Program-made: the position numbers and the translations under genes
In this document: positions 59,110 through 64,000 of the stretch, one piece after another
Position numbering within the stretch: the first letter of the stretch is position 1
Layout of the letters: each line of letters starts with the position of its first letter
Source: Desulfuromonadales bacterium
Lineage (GTDB): Bacteria; Desulfobacterota; Desulfuromonadia; Desulfuromonadales; BM103
Reading direction: 5' to 3'
Length of the DNA stretch: 64,000 nt
Assembly: GCA_030145195.1 (NCBI GenBank)
Contig: JAQYVY010000014.1
Span: forward strand, 1-64,000
The notes under the pieces: generated by a model
Database searches by the model: none
Seen by the model: only the letters and a program-made list of their open reading frames with translations
Told to the model about the DNA's origin: nothing

Positions 59110-61809
59110 TCACACCTGCTCTGACATGCTCTTCAGTAGTGCCCGCCTGACATCTTCGCGCTTCTCGGCGTCGTTGATCGGTTGACCAAAAATATCCTTA
59201 ACATAAAAGGTGTCGGTTACCTGGTCAACTTTAGTCGATATTTTTGCCACATGTATATACAGACCAAGCTCCGCCAGAGTTCTGGTAATACGATAAAGCA
59301 AACCAATCTGGTCGTGGGTAAAAATATCGATAACGGTATGCTCACGGGATACATCACAATCAAAATCGACACGATCAGGGAAGCGCTGTATCTTCTGTGT
59401 TGGCAGAGGAGAAGACTTTTGTCGTTTTGCAACCAGAGAGCTGACTTTTAACCGCCCCTCAAGAACTGACTTCAGGTCGGAGAGAACCTTGTCCCATTTG
59501 TTCTGGTCGTCCAAAATGCCGCCAATCAATTTATTGACGTGCAGAATATCCAGGGCGAAGCCGTTGGTACGAGTGTAAATCTGGGCACCGAGGATATTGA
59601 TCCCGTTGGCAGTCATGACTCCGGTTATCATACTGAAGAGGCCCGGTACGTCCAGAGTTGAAATCGTGACATTGGTGTACTCGGCATCGACATCGTGAGT
59701 GACCTGCATGGCGACAGTTTCATTGCCGCGCGACAACTCAAGAGCGACATGCTCCTTGATTTCCCATGAACGGAGGGTCAACAGGTAACGCAGGCTCATT
59801 GAACGTAGCCAACGTTTTACCCGGTTTTCGTCAAAATCATCTTTGAGCGCAGCCAGAACCTTGCGTTTGCGGTTACGGACTCTTTCAGAACGCAGACCAC
59901 TCATAAAGTTGCCACGTTCAAGGGTCTCATAAGTTTTTTCGTAAAGCTCTTGCAGAAGATGGCCCTTCCACTCAGACCAGACATCCGGTCCGACCGCCTT
60001 AAGATCTGCGAAGGTCAACATATATAGCATCTTCAGAGTTTCAACCATCTCCATGGTATTGGCAAAGTCCTGAATCAGGCGGATATCATTCAGGTCACGT
60101 CTTTGCGAGATATGAGCCATGTCCAGGTGGTGACGGACCAGAAACTCGAGACGCTTGCTTCCTTCCTTGGAAAGGTTCAAACGGCGAGCAATCTTGGGTA
60201 TCATATCCGCGCCGTTATTGGAATGATCTTTACCTTCACCTTTGCCAATATCATGAAACAGCACCGCCAGCACAATAATTTCCGGCATGCCAATATCGGC
60301 GGCAACACGGGTGAGCAGAGGTTTGGCTTCCTGGTAGACTCCGGACCAAAGCTTCTCTATCTCCTCGACAGCAAAGATCGAATGAATATCAACGGTGTAA
60401 ACGTGGTAGGCGTCGTGTTGAACCTTGCAGTAAATTCGTTTGAACTCGGGAATGTATTTGTTCAGGAACGCCAGATGATGCATATCACGCAGACTCTGGG
60501 CGACGCCTGTGGGCCCACGCAGAATTTCCAGGAACATCGCCGAGACTTTACGATTGCGCCGAAAACCGTCATTAACCAGGAACAGGTTATCGCGTATTTG
60601 GCCCTTAACGTCTGCACTCAGAGCAAGCTTGTTCTGCTTGGCCAGCAGAAAAGTCTGCATCATGGTCTCTGGAAGATTGACAAAAAGGTTTTTGGTGCTC
60701 GTTTTCAACTCACCGCGATAACTGAAAAAATTTTCATCTATAGTGCGTCGGCCAAGATAACCAAAAATCCCTGTTGATGGGTCTTTATCCTTGAAGGCGC
60801 TAAAGATTAAAGTGGAAGCCAAATGTTCGGTCCGAGTGGCTTGCGCATAATAGTCCTGCATGAATTGCTCTACCGAAAGGGCTTTTTTACTGTCTTTGTA
60901 GCCAAGGAAAGCCGCTATCTGCACTTGCTGTTCGTACTGAATTTGATCGGTTTTGCGCTTGGACTGGAAATGCAGTTCATTGCGAATTCGCCAGAGATAG
61001 TCGTAAGCCGCCTCTATCTCCATCATTTCATGGTTTGAAATAACCCCTTTTTTCAAGAGATCGCGGAGGTTCTTCGCCTTAAATTTGACGCGAGCCATCC
61101 AGACAGCGGTGTGCAGGTCGCGGAGGCCACCCTCGCCTTCCTTGATATTGGGTTCGAGCATGTAAACTGAAGAACCATATTTGGCCAACCTGGTTTCATT
61201 CTCTTCGTATTTTGCCTTCAGAAAATTCTGACTCCCCCGACTCAGCAGATTCTTCATGACCTGGCGTTGGAACTCGTCATAGAGAACCTCATCACCAGCC
61301 AGGAAACGCGTGTCCAACATAGCCGTACGGATCGTAATGTCCTGCTGGGCCAGCGTCAGACATTCGGATGAAGTCCGCACACTGTAGCCAACATCAAGGT
61401 TCAGATCCCACAAAAGGTAGAGGACCCGCTCGGCAATTTTCTCAGCAAGGTCCTTGTTCATGTCACTGCAGTAGAACATCACGTCAATATCAGAGAGCGG
61501 ATTCAATTCTGCTCGGCCGTAACCTCCGAGAGCTATGACAGCAGAACAGACCTTCCCTTCCGTGGGGAAGTCGGCCGAGGCACACTGATAAAGGCTGTAT
61601 ATCAATTCGTCGGCCATTGCTGTGATACACGCAACGACCTCACGACCACTACCGCCAGCATTGTGAACAGCGTGACAGAGCTTGCGACGGAACTCCAGGA
61701 AGCCCCGCGCTGCATCCAGCAGGAATGAGCGTCTCTCTTCAAAAGAGACATCCCCGGCCATCATTAACTCTGTGGCAAAAAAATCGGTATGAGTATCGTC
61801 TGGTTTCAT
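59110..61809 (-). CDS. glnD: [Protein-PII] uridylyltransferase/uridylyl-removing enzyme
   Basis: This sensor of glutamine uridylylates or deuridylylates PII proteins. 899 aa with four domains: nucleotidyltransferase (GGYGRAELNPLSDIDVMF, about 90-107), PII-UTase helical region, HD phosphohydrolase (AVLFHDIGKGEGKDHS, about 510-525), and two ACT domains (VTISTLDVPGLFSMITGVM; DIFTHDQIGLLYRITRTLA). All catalytic residues are visible. It lies between amidase and xerD, stop overlapping xerD's GTG. It links to the same nitrogen status that DraTG acts on. Confidence 0.95.
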   Translation of the reverse strand: MKPDDTHTDFFATELMMAGDVSFEERRSFLLDAARGFLEFRRKLCHAVHNAGGSGREVVACITAMADELIYSLYQCASADFPTEGKVCSAVIALGGYGRAELNPLSDIDVMFYCSDMNKDLAEKIAERVLYLLWDLNLDVGYSVRTSSECLTLAQQDITIRTAMLDTRFLAGDEVLYDEFQRQVMKNLLSRGSQNFLKAKYEENETRLAKYGSSVYMLEPNIKEGEGGLRDLHTAVWMARVKFKAKNLRDLLKKGVISNHEMMEIEAAYDYLWRIRNELHFQSKRKTDQIQYEQQVQIAAFLGYKDSKKALSVEQFMQDYYAQATRTEHLASTLIFSAFKDKDPSTGIFGYLGRRTIDENFFSYRGELKTSTKNLFVNLPETMMQTFLLAKQNKLALSADVKGQIRDNLFLVNDGFRRNRKVSAMFLEILRGPTGVAQSLRDMHHLAFLNKYIPEFKRIYCKVQHDAYHVYTVDIHSIFAVEEIEKLWSGVYQEAKPLLTRVAADIGMPEIIVLAVLFHDIGKGEGKDHSNNGADMIPKIARRLNLSKEGSKRLEFLVRHHLDMAHISQRRDLNDIRLIQDFANTMEMVETLKMLYMLTFADLKAVGPDVWSEWKGHLLQELYEKTYETLERGNFMSGLRSERVRNRKRKVLAALKDDFDENRVKRWLRSMSLRYLLTLRSWEIKEHVALELSRGNETVAMQVTHDVDAEYTNVTISTLDVPGLFSMITGVMTANGINILGAQIYTRTNGFALDILHVNKLIGGILDDQNKWDKVLSDLKSVLEGRLKVSSLVAKRQKSSPLPTQKIQRFPDRVDFDCDVSREHTVIDIFTHDQIGLLYRITRTLAELGLYIHVAKISTKVDQVTDTFYVKDIFGQPINDAEKREDVRRALLKSMSEQV

Positions 61810-61810
61810 A

Positions 61811-63556
61811 TTATTTGGAGGCTATAAGTTTATTACTGACCGCGTAGTTCTTTACGGCCATGGCAATTGCTTTAGCGGCTGATTTCTGGAATGCCTTACT
61901 AACCAGCCGCTTCTCTTCGCGAGGGTTGCTGAGGAATCCCGTTTCCACCAAAACAGAGGGCATAGTGGCACCCAGGAGAACATAGAAGGGACCCTGCCTG
62001 ACACCAAGGTCTCTGACGTTGCTGTATTGACGACTGACCTGTTTAACCAGGGTCTTTTGAATTTCCGTAGCGAGGCGGCTCGATTCATTAATTTTCGAAT
62101 TAGCCATCAGATCGAATAGAATCATCTCCAAATCGGACACCTGCTTGAGAGAGGTGCCGTTTTCACGGGCAGCAACTGCGGCGGCTTTGTTATTTTTTGA
62201 AAAGTTGAGATAGTACGTTTCAATCCCATAGGCTGTGCGGTTTTTGTTGGCATTGGCGTGTAAGGAGATAAACAGATCGGCGTCAACCTTGTTGGCAATA
62301 GCTGTCCGCTCTTCCAGAGGCAGATACACGTCACTGCTGCGAGTCAGAATAACTTCGCAGTGAAGAAGTGTGCGCAGCTCTTGGGCCAACTGTTTAGCCA
62401 GCTTAAGCGTAACATCCTTCTCCAGAACCTTGCTGGGGCCAACCGCTCCGGGGTCTTTGCCGCCATGACCGGCATCAACGACAATCCGGCGCAGAGTCGG
62501 AGATAACGGGGCTGCGGGAAGATGCAATGGCGGTTGATCCTTGGGGACGTCATTCAGGACTTTAGCAATGGCATCGCGGTCGGATTTAGGCAAGGTGCGG
62601 ATTTCTGGTTCACGCCGTTTCAATTCGACCGATTTATCTCCAGAGATATCAATGACGATTCGGCAGGGATCACTCAACGGGAACACCTTGTAATCGCCAA
62701 TACTATCGAGGTCGAGCACCACCCGCACTGTCTCTGGAACCGGCAATCCGGTACGAATCTGGCGCAGTAAACCGTCATCGACAACTTTAGGTTCCATAAG
62801 CGCTTCATCGAGAGCCGTCTTTTCAATGTCGACATAGATACGCGGAGGTACATTTCCTGCGACCTCAGGGGCAAGATAGTGTGCCGAGAATTGAGCTTCG
62901 GCAGAGACATCCAGCACGATCCGGGTATAGCCAGGATTAGACCAGTAACGAATTGCCGTGAGGCTGCGACCGGGCACTAGCGTCTCTGGGCTTGGATCCT
63001 TATCGGCCTTGACCGTTGGCGCTACAACAACGACCGGGGACTTTTCTATCGGTGCATGTTCAGCCAGAGCAACCAGTCGGAGCTTCGCCTTGCCAGTCAT
63101 ATCTCCGGCAGGGGTTCTGTTCACCAGACGCTGATAAACCAGATAGGCTCGTGCTGGATCACCAAGATTGTTTTCAAGCAGTTCTCCGGCCTGAAAGAGA
63201 GCATCATCAGCCAGGTTGCTTTTGGGATAGGTTGCGGCCATCTGCTCGAACAGTTCAACCGCACGCTCGGCATCTTTTGCGATTCGGCTGATGCCATAGA
63301 GACCAGAGGTGGCTTTGCCGCACATAAAGAGGGAATCACCACCACGCTTGGTCTTGGGAAAGTGGTCGTACACGCCCTTGAACTGCGAGATAACTCGATC
63401 CCAGTTTTCACGATACATCTGTTTGCGTGACGAATTCTGTAGCGAGTAATAGGATTTGCGGGCTTTTTGGTAAGCCTGTTCAGACGTCTCCGCAGCGCCG
63501 ACGGGGAGAGGCAACAGGCTGACAAAGATAATGATAAAAAGGGCAATACGGGTCAT
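61811..63556 (-). CDS. N-acetylmuramoyl-L-alanine amidase with AMIN domain
   Basis: This periplasmic zinc amidase (581 aa) cleaves the peptide from MurNAc during daughter-cell separation. The signal peptide is MTRIALFIIIFVSLLPLPVG with cleavage near AAE. Residues about 25-170 form a TPR-like region (helices with Y-Y/F-x-L-Q and G-D-x-L-F-x-x-G), then AMIN (about 200-310) and Amidase_3 (about 355-575). Zn ligands and catalysis are VVDAGHGGKDPGAVG, Glu in EKDVTLKLAKQL, His in ISLHANAN and Glu in ETGFLSNPREE. AmiC-like with a TPR extension. Its stop is one base before the glnD start region. Confidence 0.9.
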   Translation of the reverse strand: MTRIALFIIIFVSLLPLPVGAAETSEQAYQKARKSYYSLQNSSRKQMYRENWDRVISQFKGVYDHFPKTKRGGDSLFMCGKATSGLYGISRIAKDAERAVELFEQMAATYPKSNLADDALFQAGELLENNLGDPARAYLVYQRLVNRTPAGDMTGKAKLRLVALAEHAPIEKSPVVVVAPTVKADKDPSPETLVPGRSLTAIRYWSNPGYTRIVLDVSAEAQFSAHYLAPEVAGNVPPRIYVDIEKTALDEALMEPKVVDDGLLRQIRTGLPVPETVRVVLDLDSIGDYKVFPLSDPCRIVIDISGDKSVELKRREPEIRTLPKSDRDAIAKVLNDVPKDQPPLHLPAAPLSPTLRRIVVDAGHGGKDPGAVGPSKVLEKDVTLKLAKQLAQELRTLLHCEVILTRSSDVYLPLEERTAIANKVDADLFISLHANANKNRTAYGIETYYLNFSKNNKAAAVAARENGTSLKQVSDLEMILFDLMANSKINESSRLATEIQKTLVKQVSRQYSNVRDLGVRQGPFYVLLGATMPSVLVETGFLSNPREEKRLVSKAFQKSAAKAIAMAVKNYAVSNKLIASK

Positions 63557-63559
63557 AAG

Positions 63560-64000
63560 TTAAAGCATCTTCTTAAGTTCATCGAGCAGATTAAGAGCTT
63601 CAAGAGGCGTCAGGACCGAAACATCCAGATCCTCAATCCGTTGTCTAAGCGGATCCGCCTGTTCAAAAAGTCCGAGTTGTGGCGTTGCGACCTGACGGTT
63701 AACATTTTTGCTGCGAGCCAGTCGCGGTGCTCCGGCAACATATTCGCCCGACTCCAGATTCTGCAGCACCTCTTTGGCCCGAGTAATCACCGCTGCGGGC
63801 AACCCGGCCAGGCGAGCAACCTGAATCCCATAGGAGTGGCTGGCGCCACCTTTGACAATCCGGCGCAAGAAGATAATCTGGTCGTTCCATTCCTTGACCG
63901 CCACATTGTAGTTCTGCACCCGTTCCCGGGTTCGGGACAGATCAGTCAATTCATGATAGTGGGTCGCAAAGAGCGTCTTGGCTGCAACCGGTGCATGATC
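63560..64000 (-). CDS. mutS: DNA mismatch repair protein MutS, C-terminal part
   Basis: The frame remains open to the right edge. It begins (as translated at the edge) [20 protein letters not shown], the conserved end of the MutS ATPase domain (signature of the H-loop T-H-Y-H-E-L). Next come [20 protein letters not shown] and then a charged tail with an [20 protein letters not shown] motif, the C-terminal dimer/tetramer helix. It recognises mismatches with MutL. The N-terminal three-quarters lies outside the window. It ends 3 bases before the amidase gene starts. Confidence 0.95.
   Translation of the reverse strand, partial: DHAPVAAKTLFATHYHELTDLSRTRERVQNYNVAVKEWNDQIIFLRRIVKGGASHSYGIQVARLAGLPAAVITRAKEVLQNLESGEYVAGAPRLARSKNVNRQVATPQLGLFEQADPLRQRIEDLDVSVLTPLEALNLLDELKKML

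Overview
The window looks like a chromosomal segment of a deltaproteobacterium of the Desulfuromonadales type (Geobacter / Desulfuromonas / Pelobacter relatives). This is inferred from gene content: a GEMM-type riboswitch, paired arylacetate-CoA ligases with an ACT protein and an indolepyruvate:ferredoxin oxidoreductase, a NptA-like Na/Pi transporter, DraT/DraG control of nitrogenase, tandem XRE-cupin regulators and OmpA-family proteins. Nearly all genes lie on the minus strand; the exceptions are selO, bioBD, one slyD and a 62-aa gene. No rRNA, CRISPR array or intact prophage was seen.

Layout. 0-8.6 kb is a scrambled accessory region. It holds the 5' end of an IS3-type element, an orphan hisF, selO, a DUF523-DUF1722 protein, a hypothetical gene, an IS4-type transposase remnant, a Sel1-repeat protein and a truncated REP-associated transposase (RAYT). 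All are separated by dispersed REP-like hairpins and a duplicated leader of about 130 bp. 8.6-19.7 kb is a tight six-gene operon: PLD-SNF2 helicase, Eco57I-like adenine methylase, SMC/RecF-like ATPase, a small membrane protein, a PD-(D/E)XK nuclease and a second nuclease-like protein. The first three match the helicase-methylase-ATPase (Hma) defence architecture, and the last three may extend it. A 50-aa ORF and a NERD-domain nuclease with zinc ribbons lie just upstream.

21.4-26.7 kb carries a HIT protein, a GEMM-I riboswitch candidate with terminator, a MarR-like regulator, two unrecognised proteins, a tandem array of seven units of about 280 bp (each intact unit with a long hairpin) and a tRNA-Pro(GGG). 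26.8-32.3 kb is the aromatic 2-oxoacid / arylacetate cluster iorA-iorB-paaK-ACT-paaK. 32.4-40.7 kb has ppx, a Na/Pi transporter, a lipoprotein, a cNMP-binding protein, two OmpA proteins with a shared C-terminal tail, an HU/IHF protein and two XRE-cupin regulators.

40.8-42.7 kb is bioBD behind a promoter overlapped by a BirA-like operator. 42.8-53.2 kb has a tail-specific protease, two SlyD-like isomerases, an AddAB-like helicase-nuclease pair and a VanZ protein. 53.3-55.6 kb is draT-draG with two small unknown genes, one with a Cys-rich tail; it implies that the host fixes nitrogen, although no nif genes are in the window. 56-64 kb is housekeeping: apgM, xerD, glnD, an AMIN-domain amidase and the 3' end of mutS, which runs off the right edge. 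GlnD and DraTG both link to nitrogen control.

The best candidates for undescribed biology are the extended Hma-like operon, the hairpin repeat array, the shared OmpA tail motif and the two small dra-linked genes. All functions were read from sequence motifs; no database search was run.
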